Under the pieces are notes generated by a model. It was not told the origin of the DNA. It was given only the letters and a program-made list of their open reading frames with translations, and ran no database searches. Of a stretch of DNA of 64,000 nucleotides, positions 9,249 to 17,069 are shown in pieces. The DNA comes from VFZN01 sp964619705 (GTDB lineage: Bacteria; Acidobacteriota; Vicinamibacteria; Vicinamibacterales; UBA2999), in contig CAZUGF010000001.1 of assembly GCA_964619705.1 (NCBI GenBank), positions 124,001-188,000 of the forward strand, given 5' to 3'. The position numbers were made by a program, and so were the translations under genes. Each line of letters starts with the position of its first letter. Position 1 is the first letter of the stretch.

Positions 9249-11426
9249 TCAGCCGATGACGTCAGGGTCGCCGGACCGTCGATCGAGGGCGCCGCCGACG
9301 GCGTCGAGCAGCGTCGCGGAGGAGAAGGGCTTTGGCAGCAGCACGGCATCCCGCCGCATCTCGTCCGTCAGTTCCTCCGCGGCGTAGCCCGACATGAAGA
9401 CAACGGGCAGCGTGGGGTACTCGAGACGCAGCAACCGCGCGAGCTCCGGGCCCTGCATGCCCGGCATGACGACGTCCGTGAGCAGGAGGTCGATGCGCTC
9501 GCGATCCCGTTCGACGACGCGGAGCGCGCCGCCGGCGTTCGCGGCCTGGATCACGCGGTACCCCTGGCGTTCCAGGAGTGACACGGCCAGCGCCCGCACG
9601 GCGTCTTCGTCCTCGACGACGAGAATCGTGGCGCTGCCGGTCCGGACGGGCGAGACGGCCGCGGCCGGGAACACGGCTTCCACCTTCGGCGTGCGCCCAG
9701 CCGGCGCGCGCGGCAGCAGGAGCTCGATCGTGGTGCCCGCCCCCGGGGCGGAGGTCACGTTGATGTACCCGCCGCTCTGCTTGACGAAGCCGTAGACGCT
9801 CGAGAGCCCGAGCCCCGTACCTTTGCCCTTGGGCTTGGTCGTGAAGAACGGCTCGAACATCCGCTTGCGCGTCGTCTCATCCATGCCGACGCCCGTGTCC
9901 CGGACGACGACCTGCACGTAGTCGCCGGGCAGCACGACGTAGCCGTCGCGCAACTCGCCCTCGGGACAGGGGTGGTTGCGCACGTGGACGTGCAGCGTGC
10001 CGCCCTCGGGCATCGCATCGCGGGCGTTGATGGCCAGGTTGACGAGCGACTGCTCGACCTGCACCGGGTCGGCGACGACCGGCCACAGCCCGGGCTGGGC
10101 ATCGGATGCGATCACGATGCGCTCGCCGATGACGCGGCCGACCAGCGAAAGGAGGGACTCGAACATCGCGCCGAGGTCCAGCGGCTCCGCCTGCAGCACC
10201 TGGCGGCGGCCGAAGGCGAGGAGCTTGTGCGTGAGGCCGGAGGCGCTCTCCGACGCGCGGCGGATCTGGTCTGCGTGCTCGTGAATGGACGAGGCCGGCG
10301 GGGCTTCCTCGAGGATCAGCGTGGCGTAGCCGAGGATGGCGGTCAGCATGTTGTTGAAGTCGTGCGCGACACCGCCGGCCAGGCGGCCGATGGCTTCCAT
10401 CTTCTGCGCGTGCGCCAGCTGGAGCCGCAGGGCGCCCCGCTCTTCCTCCGCCCGCCGCTCGCGACGGACCAGCAGCCACGCGGCCAGCGTGACGGCGAGG
10501 AACAGTGCGAGCGTGAGATAGAGCTGACCGAACGCCGAGCGGCGGACGCGGGCCGTGATCCGTTCGTAGGGGGCGGAGGTTTCCACGAGCCACGTGTGGT
10601 CGGCGGCGATGAAGCGCGACCAGGAGTGGACGCGGCGGCCGATCGGGCCGTCGATGACCGTCGTGCCGGCCGCCTGATCGTCGACGTGCGTCGAGATGCC
10701 CGTCACGAACCGTCCGCCCGTGGCGCCGACGACCACGGCCGGCCCGCCCCGTCCCATCTCCATCAGCTGGCGATCCTCGATGAGGTCCGTCGACGCGCGG
10801 CCGAGATAGAGCTCCGCGAGGCGCCGCACGTCGATCACCAGCGCCAGGATGCCGTTGAAGTCGTTCGGCGGCGTGGGAATCTCCAGGCTCGACGCCGTGC
10901 GCCACACGGGCGTGACCAGCGCGCGGAGGTGTGCGGGCGCCGTCTCCTGCCACCACACCGGCGCCAGCAGCACGTCGCCCTCGTGCGCGCGGTCCGCCAC
11001 GCGTGCCCGCATGTCCGCGTCCACGCGCGTGACGGCGCCGTTGACGATGAGCCGTCCGTCGGTCGACCAGTGGTAGGCATGGCCGGTCGCGTCGACGCGC
11101 GCCACCTCCGTCACCAGCCCCCGGCGATCGCGGCCGAACGCGGCGTTCACGCGCCCGCCCACGTACTCGACGCTCGGCATCTGGACGCTCGGCAGGGTGC
11201 CGAAGAGCCGGAGCCGCTCGGACAGCGCGTCGATCTCGGACTGGATGGCCGAGGCGACGGCTCCCGTCACCGCCAGCTGCTGCGAGGAATAGGCCGCGAC
11301 CGCGTCACGCTCGGCCGATCGATAGATCGCGAGACTGAGCGCGGCGATCAGCACGAGCGCGGCGATCGTGACGAGATAGATGATGCGCGTGGCCGACGCC
11401 ACGCGGGTTCCGGAGGCTGGAGCCAC
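9249..11426 (-). CDS. Hybrid sensor histidine kinase with receiver domain
   Basis: This 725-residue membrane sensor has a first helix at about residues 15-34, a periplasmic sensory domain of about 260 residues (Cache-like in layout) and a second helix at about 303-321. A HisKA domain follows with the phospho-acceptor His355 in GGVAHDFNNML, then an HATPase domain with DTGVGMDE and GTGLGLSSVYGFVKQSGG. A C-terminal receiver domain has the acidic cluster VVEDED, the acceptor Asp651 in LLLTDVVMPGMQG, and the conserved Lys in LLPKPF. No separate response regulator gene is adjacent, so the output partner is elsewhere. It is a single gene; the signal is unknown. Confidence 0.93.
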   Translation of the reverse strand: MAPASGTRVASATRIIYLVTIAALVLIAALSLAIYRSAERDAVAAYSSQQLAVTGAVASAIQSEIDALSERLRLFGTLPSVQMPSVEYVGGRVNAAFGRDRRGLVTEVARVDATGHAYHWSTDGRLIVNGAVTRVDADMRARVADRAHEGDVLLAPVWWQETAPAHLRALVTPVWRTASSLEIPTPPNDFNGILALVIDVRRLAELYLGRASTDLIEDRQLMEMGRGGPAVVVGATGGRFVTGISTHVDDQAAGTTVIDGPIGRRVHSWSRFIAADHTWLVETSAPYERITARVRRSAFGQLYLTLALFLAVTLAAWLLVRRERRAEEERGALRLQLAHAQKMEAIGRLAGGVAHDFNNMLTAILGYATLILEEAPPASSIHEHADQIRRASESASGLTHKLLAFGRRQVLQAEPLDLGAMFESLLSLVGRVIGERIVIASDAQPGLWPVVADPVQVEQSLVNLAINARDAMPEGGTLHVHVRNHPCPEGELRDGYVVLPGDYVQVVVRDTGVGMDETTRKRMFEPFFTTKPKGKGTGLGLSSVYGFVKQSGGYINVTSAPGAGTTIELLLPRAPAGRTPKVEAVFPAAAVSPVRTGSATILVVEDEDAVRALAVSLLERQGYRVIQAANAGGALRVVERDRERIDLLLTDVVMPGMQGPELARLLRLEYPTLPVVFMSGYAAEELTDEMRRDAVLLPKPFSSATLLDAVGGALDRRSGDPDVIG

Positions 11427-11524
11427 GAAGTGGCCGGATTATAGCGTCCGCTCCCACGTCCAATCCGCCGGTTTGCACAGAATCTCGCGGACAGCGTGCC
11501 GCCCGATCCGACGGCGGGACGCCT

Positions 11525-12019
11525 TCAGGCCGGCGCGTCCGGGTCCGCGAGCGACGCGAGGTCGTCGACGCCGGTGAACGTCAGCGACTCGGAGTTGACG
11601 CAATGGCGCTGACCGGTCGGCGGCGGCCCATCCGGGAAGACGTGGCCCAGGTGTCCATCACACCGGGTGCACAGGACCTCGACGCGCACCATGCCGAAGC
11701 TGCTGTCGCGACGGACCGAGACGTTCTCGTCGGCGACAGGCTGGAAGAAGCTCGGCCAGCCCGTGCCGGAGTCGAACTTCGCATTGGAGGCGAAGAGCGG
11801 CAGGCCGCAGCAGACGCACGAGTAGACGCCGTGCTGCTTGTTGTCGAGGAGGGTTCCACAGAACGCCTGTTCGGTCGCGTGCGCGCGCGCGACGCGGAAC
11901 TGGTCCGGCGTCAGTTGCTGCTGCCATTCCGCATCGGTCTTCTCCACGCGCGGGACGTCGATGGGACCGACGAGCTGCCCGGCGCTGTTGAACACCTTGA
12001 CGGACACGTAGGAGGTCAT
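11525..12019 (-). CDS. msrB: Peptide-methionine (R)-S-oxide reductase
   Basis: This 164-residue enzyme reduces the R form of methionine sulfoxide in proteins, using a catalytic cysteine and thioredoxin. The fold motifs are complete: YSCVCCGLPLF and CTRCDGHLGHVF give the zinc cysteines Cys68, Cys71, Cys117 and Cys120; GTGWPSFFQP is at 85-94; the catalytic Cys140 is in RHCVNSESL. Cys54 in the FCGT motif may be the resolving cysteine. There is no signal peptide, so it should be cytoplasmic. It lies 98 bases downstream of the histidine kinase start on the same strand and has no MsrA neighbour. Confidence 0.96.
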   Translation of the reverse strand: MTSYVSVKVFNSAGQLVGPIDVPRVEKTDAEWQQQLTPDQFRVARAHATEQAFCGTLLDNKQHGVYSCVCCGLPLFASNAKFDSGTGWPSFFQPVADENVSVRRDSSFGMVRVEVLCTRCDGHLGHVFPDGPPPTGQRHCVNSESLTFTGVDDLASLADPDAPA

Positions 12020-12052
12020 ACCCTTATGATGCCGCAGCGGGCACGGACCGCG

Positions 12053-12526
12053 TCAATCCACGTGCCGGCTCATCGCGATTGCTGCCGCACCGCCGAGCAG
12101 CCAGGGCGTGTAGGCCGCGAGGAGCACGCGGTAATAGGACGGCTCGAGGAAGACGCGCCCGTCGATGTCCCACCGCCGGGCGGCGGTGAAGACGATGGCC
12201 GTGACGAGCCAGCCGGCGAGTGTCCACAGGACCGGTACGGCCATGGCCCAGAGACCCACGCTGCGCCAGATGGTGCCGGCATCCGGTTCGCTCCCGGCAC
12301 CTGTCCGGACACGCCAGGAGGCGGCCACGAGCAGCGCGGCGAACACGACCCATCGTCCGCGGTCCACGAGGTGCGCGGCCACCCACCAGGGCGCGCCCCC
12401 GCCCGGTTCCCGCACCGACATGGCGCCGAGCGCGGTCTGGAGCAGCGCATCGGTGACGAGTGCGGCCACGGCCGTCGCGAGGAACGCGCGCGAGGCGTGA
12501 CGGAGGCGGGCCGGCGTGGCGCCCAT
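12053..12526 (-). CDS. Small integral membrane protein, unknown function
   Basis: I do not recognise a family. From ATG 12526 the protein has 157 residues. The hydrophobic stretches near residues 14-28, 52-66, 87-108 and 135-150 suggest four membrane helices. The frame is open further upstream to 12658, but that part overlaps the next gene and is Arg/Gly-rich like a shadow, so the ATG at 12526 is preferred. It ends 33 bases before msrB on the same strand. It has no charged catalytic motif. Confidence 0.6.
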   Translation of the reverse strand: MGATPARLRHASRAFLATAVAALVTDALLQTALGAMSVREPGGGAPWWVAAHLVDRGRWVVFAALLVAASWRVRTGAGSEPDAGTIWRSVGLWAMAVPVLWTLAGWLVTAIVFTAARRWDIDGRVFLEPSYYRVLLAAYTPWLLGGAAAIAMSRHVD

Positions 12527-12579
12527 GGATGCCAGCGTACACCCGCCGCATGCGGCCCGTGTGGCCGCGGGCCCGTGGA

Positions 12580-12945
12580 CTACGCGAGCACGATGCGTTC
12601 CGGCGGCGATCCCATGCCCAGATCCTCGGCGGCCGCCACCGCCTCCAGGTAGACGCACAGGTCAGGCGGCGCGATGAGAATCTGCAGGATGTGGTCCCGG
12701 ACGGCGGGATGCTGCCGCGCAATCGCGTGGAGCGCCTTGACGGCCAGCAGCCGCTTGAGCAGATCTCCTGTGTAGGACTCGAACGGCGCCGGCGGATAAC
12801 GCGGACGCGCCGGCCGCCGGCTCGCGGTCCGGAGCAGGAAGTCCGCGGCCCTCGGATCGCCGAGCTCGCACGCCACGAAGAGGAGCGTCCATCCGAGCGC
12901 GGTATCGTCGGGCAGGGACGGATCGCGGTCGCGGCGGTTGTCCAT
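12580..12945 (-). CDS. Small hypothetical soluble protein
   Basis: This 121-residue protein (MDNRRDRDPSLPDDTALGWT at the start) is of unknown function. The ATG at 12945 has GGAG five bases upstream, which decides it over the longer frame to 12990. The sequence is mostly helical, with a Leu-rich centre (DLLKRLLAVKALHAIA). It could be a helical-repeat fragment, but no full repeat is visible. It lies 53 bases upstream of the small membrane protein on the same strand. Confidence 0.55.
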   Translation of the reverse strand: MDNRRDRDPSLPDDTALGWTLLFVACELGDPRAADFLLRTASRRPARPRYPPAPFESYTGDLLKRLLAVKALHAIARQHPAVRDHILQILIAPPDLCVYLEAVAAAEDLGMGSPPERIVLA

Positions 12946-13041
12946 GGCGGCTCCAGGGGGAGGCCGCCGGAGGCTGGCGGCCCGCTGCACACTGGTGTGA
13001 GCCGGCCGCCGATCGTTACACGTCGTCCGGGCGCGTTCGGA

Positions 13042-13554
13042 TCACGCGAGCCCGCGCACGATCTTCGCGGTCGTCACCACCTGGCCCGTGTGCCGAGAGG
13101 CGTGCTCCGCGGCGTGGAAGATCAGGCCGAGCACGGTGGACGGCAACTGCGCGCGGCCCACCGTCCGCGCATCCGTCAGCGAGGCCTCCGGCGTGGCGGC
13201 AAGCCGGGCGAGCGCGGCGTCCACGGCGGCGCGCCAGCCGGCCAGGAGCTCCGCCGCGGCCGGACGCGCCGTGCGATCCGCTTCCGCCATGAGGGCCGTA
13301 CGCTGGGCGCCGTCCAGGGCCTCGCCGCGCGCGTAGGTGAGCAGCCGGTCCGTGCTGCCCGCGAGGTGCCGGAGGTGGAAGCCGACGCTTGCGGCGCCTC
13401 CCGGGGATGTCCACAGTTGCTCGGGCGTCAGCGCCGACACGGCAGCCTCGCAGTCTTCGATGGACATGATCAGGGCGTGGGCCGCCGGTTGCAGCAGGGC
13501 CGGGATTCCCGGAACGGGACCACGCAGCCAGGGTTCAGGACGAGTGGAGGACAT
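13042..13554 (-). CDS. DinB-superfamily protein
   Basis: This is a DinB-type four-helix-bundle protein of about 170 residues. The three metal-ligand histidine positions are visible in GFHLRHLAGSTDRLL and IFHAAEHASRHTGQVV, with the family-typical LTPEQLW stretch between helices 1 and 2. Members are metal-dependent thiol transferases or have unknown roles; the substrate here is unknown. Starts at 13569 and 13554 are both possible; 13554 (MSSTRPEPW) is preferred for length. It sits upstream of and parallel to the small hypotheticals, and 78 bases downstream of a second protein of the same superfamily. Confidence 0.85.
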   Translation of the reverse strand: MSSTRPEPWLRGPVPGIPALLQPAAHALIMSIEDCEAAVSALTPEQLWTSPGGAASVGFHLRHLAGSTDRLLTYARGEALDGAQRTALMAEADRTARPAAAELLAGWRAAVDAALARLAATPEASLTDARTVGRAQLPSTVLGLIFHAAEHASRHTGQVVTTAKIVRGLA

Positions 13555-13632
13555 GACCCATCGTGACACGCCGGCGGTGCGGGGGCCAGCACGCCTGGAT
13601 GACGACCCGATGCGGCGCTTCGGAGGACCCCG

Positions 13633-14651
13633 CTACAAGATGACCGATCGCGCGCGCAGCAGGGGCGCGGCCAGCCGCGCGTCACCGGCAATCGTCACGC
13701 GCCGGCCCAGCTCCTCGGGTGTCAGCGCGTTGTAGAACATCCGCCACACATCGTCCGCGGCAAGGCCGATCGTCGTCGAGGGCTCGGCGGGACGTCCGCG
13801 GCAGACCTGCCAGCCGGCATCGCCGCGCGCGAGTGTCCAGGCGCCGGAGGTCTCGCCCCGCACAGCGAGCGTGACGGTCGTGCCGGAGAGTGCGTTCACC
13901 TGTGCGAACGCGTGAGGCAGCGCGCGAACGGAGATGTCGAGGAGCGGCTCCATCCATCGCGGGGAGAGCAGGCGCGGCCGGGCCACGGCATCGCGCACCT
14001 GCATCTGGTGATGCCAGCGCTCCGTGTACTCGCGGCCGGTGTCCATCCAGTTCTCGGAGGCGGCCTCGCCGGCCCAGCTCACCGCAAAGACGGCGGGGCC
14101 GTGCGGTGGCAGCCGCTCGACNNNNNNNNNNNNNNNNNNNNNNNNNNNNNNNNNNNNNNNNNNNNNNNNNNNNNNNNNNNNNNNNNNNNNNNNNNNNNNN
14201 NNNNNNNNNNNNNNNNNNNNNCGCCGGCCCAGCTCACCGCAAAGACGGCGGGGCCGTGCGGTGGCAGCCGCTCGACGAGGTCGGCCACCCAGTCTCCGGT
14301 GACCGCCAGGAGGTCGACGATCAGCCGCGGGCTGAGCCGTCTGCCGAACGCGACACCGGTGGCGTTGATACCGTTGATGAACGCGGCCAGGTCGCGATCC
14401 GAGGCGATGACGGTGTCGACGGGCGGCTGGTGGCCGTCACGCGCGGCGGCCAGCCGGCGGAGGTCGCCGTCGAGCAGGTGTGCGGCGATGTCGCGCACCT
14501 GCCAGGCACCGGCCACCGTCGGACGATTCCAGTCCGCGGGGTCGAGGTCCCGCAGGAGCGGCAGCAGTTCGGCGAGCAGCGGCCGGAAGAGCCCGGCCGT
14601 GTGGGTCGGCGGCAGGGGAGTCATCACCATGCCGCCGAAGTCCGGGGTCAC
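13633..14651 (-). CDS. MDMPI/TIGR03083-type thiol-dependent enzyme, split by a false assembly gap
   Basis: This belongs to the family annotated as mycothiol-dependent maleylpyruvate isomerase (a DinB-superfamily fold with a C-terminal SCP-like domain). The N-terminal half carries VRDIAAHLLDGDLRRL with the first metal His; the C-terminal half carries ERWHHQMQVRDAV with the others. A 100-N gap at 14122-14221 interrupts it, but an identical 55-base sequence flanks the gap. Removing one copy and the Ns (155 bases) puts the two halves in one frame and gives an intact protein of 287 residues, a normal family length. The GTG start at 14651 overlaps the DUF1028 stop as GTGA, which suggests translational coupling. 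Mycothiol itself is not expected in this phylum, so the thiol is unknown. Confidence 0.85.
14067..14121. repeat. Left copy of a 55-base exact repeat flanking the N run
   Basis: The 55 bases here are identical to 14222-14276. The two copies flank exactly 100 Ns. An exact 55-base overlap is what a de Bruijn assembler run at k=55 leaves at contig ends, so this is probably one genomic copy shown twice. Confidence 0.9.
14122..14221. other. 100-N scaffold gap, probably artificial
   Basis: A run of exactly 100 N is a scaffolding placeholder. The flanking contigs share a 55-base end, and joining them restores a reading frame, so little or no sequence is likely to be missing. Confidence 0.95.
14222..14276. 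repeat. Right copy of the 55-base exact repeat
   Basis: Identical to 14067-14121, across the 100-N gap. It should be collapsed with that copy. Confidence 0.9.
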
Positions 14652-15799
14652 TGCGGCCTGCCGGCTCGCTGTTTCTCCAGGTAGGCGCGCCTCAGCGCCG
14701 ACACGAGCCGCTCGTCGACGAGACCGGCCGGCGTGCCCGCGTAGTCCATCTCCCGCTCTGCGCGGAACTTGTCCACCGCGGCGATGGCTTCGGCGTCGTA
14801 CTGCGCGTACTCGCGGGTGTACTCCGCGGCGGCACGCCGCTGCCCGGCCACCACCTTGTCGAACTCGGCCGGGTCACTCTTCCGGAGCTCCTGGTTGCGG
14901 AGGGCGTTGACCGCCGGCGCGTCGGGGAAGCGCTCGAGATTCGGGCGCCAGTAGCCGAGCGCGTGCAGCATGCGCTTGAGCTCGATCACGTCCGGCCCCT
15001 CGATGCGCGAGAAGGTGCGATAGCCGAGGCGGCGGGCCGTCGTGTAGTAGATGCGCTTCATCTCGCCGACAGGCTCCGCGTGCTCGCCGACCTCGATGGC
15101 GAGGGCGAGGTGATCGCCGCCGCGTCCCGGATCGTTCGGGTCCGCCACCTTGATTGCCGCGGACTGGAGGTTGCCCCACCGGCGGTCGCCGCCCCTGGCC
15201 TGTCCCGCCTCCATCGCGAGGATCATGCGCTCCGCGAGCGGCATCCCCGTCCCCTCGGTGGACTCGAACGTGGCGGCGACGGCCTCCACGACGTCCGGGC
15301 CGACCATGATGTTGGCCTGCACCGTGTAGTTGCGCCCCTGGCGGCTGCCGGCCCAGGCGCCGTTGTTCTTGCCGCTGTGCGCCGCCGATCGGCCCTGCAT
15401 GTCGATCATGCCGAGCTGCCGGGACTCCCGCCCCTCGTCATCCTTCAGCAACTGCTCGATGACGGCCGCCGGCGCGACGCCGCTGGCCATCAGGTCGAGC
15501 CCCCGCACGCCGTACTCGACGACCGTCGAGGCCTGCGTGCAGACGGCGCCCACGCCGTGGCGGACCCAGGGCACGGCACGGCCGACGAACGGCACGCGCG
15601 TCGTCACGGCCGCGCCGGCCTGTCCCGTGGCCGGGTCGATCGCGCACAGGGAGAACGTCGAGTACTGGGGATGTCCCTCGTCGTCGATGGTGACGCCGTC
15701 CGCGGCGCGCGCCTGTGCCCCTGCGGCGGCAGGCAGCGTGATGGACGCCAGTCCGAGTGCGCACGCGAACCAGAGGGCTCCGGCAGAACGATGCAACAT
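14648..15799 (-). CDS. Exported DUF1028 (Ntn-hydrolase-like) protein
   Basis: This 383-residue protein has a signal peptide (about residues 1-29, ending LPAAAGAQA) and a DUF1028 domain. That domain is visible as YSTFSLCAIDPATGQAGAAV, then a Gly-rich core GVGAVCTQA, and QANIMVGPDVVEAVAATFE. DUF1028 resembles N-terminal nucleophile hydrolases, but no activity is established. The C-terminal part (ELKRMLHALGYW) looks like a small peptidoglycan-binding helix unit. ATG 15799 is chosen because GGAGG lies six bases upstream; an upstream ATG at 15820 has no such site. The stop overlaps the next gene by four bases (GTGA), so the two are probably co-translated. Confidence 0.88.
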   Translation of the reverse strand: MLHRSAGALWFACALGLASITLPAAAGAQARAADGVTIDDEGHPQYSTFSLCAIDPATGQAGAAVTTRVPFVGRAVPWVRHGVGAVCTQASTVVEYGVRGLDLMASGVAPAAVIEQLLKDDEGRESRQLGMIDMQGRSAAHSGKNNGAWAGSRQGRNYTVQANIMVGPDVVEAVAATFESTEGTGMPLAERMILAMEAGQARGGDRRWGNLQSAAIKVADPNDPGRGGDHLALAIEVGEHAEPVGEMKRIYYTTARRLGYRTFSRIEGPDVIELKRMLHALGYWRPNLERFPDAPAVNALRNQELRKSDPAEFDKVVAGQRRAAAEYTREYAQYDAEAIAAVDKFRAEREMDYAGTPAGLVDERLVSALRRAYLEKQRAGRPQ

Positions 15800-15861
15800 G
15801 ACTCCTCCCACGGGCGCCATTCTAGCCCGGACTCCTCGTGAGCCCCGGCAGCGTCCGCCGG

Positions 15862-16965
15862 TCAGACGTTGAACTTGAACAGGAGCACGTCGCCGTCCTT
15901 GACGATGTACTCCTTGCCTTCCATGCGGTAGAGGCCCTTCTCGCGCGCGGCGGCCACCGATCCGCAGGCGACGAGGTCCTCGTAGGCCACCGTCTCCGCC
16001 TTGATAAAGCCGCGCTCGAAGTCGGAGTGGATGACGCCGGCCGCCTGCGGCGCGGTGTCGCCCTGCCGGATCGTCCAGGCGCGGACTTCCTTCTCGCCGG
16101 CGGTGAAGTAGGTCTGCAGGCCCAGGAGCTGGTAGGTCGAACGGATGAGCGCGCCGATGCCGCTCTCCGCCACGCCGAGCTCACGGAGGAAGGCCTCGCC
16201 CTCCTCCTCGGAGAGGTCCACCAGCTCGCTCTCGATCTGCGCGCTGATGACCACGGCGTCGCAGGCCAGGTGCGTGCGGACGTATTCCCGCACCGCGACC
16301 ACGAACGCGTTGGTGTCCGCGGTGGCCATGTCCGACTCCCGCACGTTGCACGCGAAGATCGTCGGCTTGTCGGTCAGCAGGAAGAGCTGGCGCGCAATCG
16401 CCCGCTCCGCGGGCGTGAGATCCACCGTCAGCGCGGGCCGTCCGGCATCGAGGGCGTCGGCGATCTTCGCGAGCACCGCGTCCTCGGCCGCGGCGCCCTT
16501 GTCGCCGCGCTTGACGTCCTTGCCGATCCGTTCGCGCTTCCGGACGACCGTGTCGAGGTCCGAGAGCATCAGCTCCGTGTTGATCACCTCGATGTCCCGC
16601 ACGGGGTCCACCCGGCCGGCCACGTGGTGGACGTCATCGTCCTCGAAGCAGCGGACCACCTGGACGATGGCATCCACTTCGCGGATGTGGGTGAGGAACT
16701 TGTTGCCCAGCCCCTCGCCCTGGCTGGCGCCCTTGACGAGGCCGGCGATGTCCACGAACTCGATCGCCGCCGGGATCACGACCTGGGTGCCGGCGATCCG
16801 CCGCAGGACCTCCAGCCGCGCGTCGGGCACCGTCACGGTCCCGACGTTCGGGTCGATCGTGCAGAACGGGTAGTTGGCGGCTTCCGCCTTGCGGGTGCGG
16901 GTGACCGCGTTGAAGAGGGTGGACTTGCCCACGTTCGGCAGTCCGACGATTCCGGCTCTGAGCAT
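15862..16965 (-). CDS. ychF: Ribosome-associated GTPase/ATPase YchF (OLA1 family)
   Basis: This 367-residue protein is a near-universal Obg-like NTPase that binds ribosomes and prefers ATP. It begins MLRAGIVGLPNVGKSTLFNA (G1 loop). G3 is seen in FVDIAGLVKGASQGEG, followed by a coiled-coil arm (about residues 130-190). The NKPT-like position reads TDKPTIFACNV, and the C-terminal TGS-like domain carries FFTAGEKEVRAWTIRQG and HSDFERGFIKAE. The length and motif order are standard. It is a cytoplasmic housekeeping protein, 62 bases upstream of the DUF1028 start on the same strand. Confidence 0.97.
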   Translation of the reverse strand: MLRAGIVGLPNVGKSTLFNAVTRTRKAEAANYPFCTIDPNVGTVTVPDARLEVLRRIAGTQVVIPAAIEFVDIAGLVKGASQGEGLGNKFLTHIREVDAIVQVVRCFEDDDVHHVAGRVDPVRDIEVINTELMLSDLDTVVRKRERIGKDVKRGDKGAAAEDAVLAKIADALDAGRPALTVDLTPAERAIARQLFLLTDKPTIFACNVRESDMATADTNAFVVAVREYVRTHLACDAVVISAQIESELVDLSEEEGEAFLRELGVAESGIGALIRSTYQLLGLQTYFTAGEKEVRAWTIRQGDTAPQAAGVIHSDFERGFIKAETVAYEDLVACGSVAAAREKGLYRMEGKEYIVKDGDVLLFKFNV

Positions 16966-17069
16966 GATGCAGTAGGGCTGTGATGGTCGGGTGGCGTGAT
17001 TGCAGGACCCGCAGCCCTACAGGATACACCGGCCCGACGATCTCCACCCGCCGGGCGTGCGCGGCGGGT

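Noticed and set aside
14122..14221. True interruption or frameshift of the MDMPI gene
   Set aside because: The identical 55-base flanks and the restored frame show an assembly artefact, not a pseudogene.
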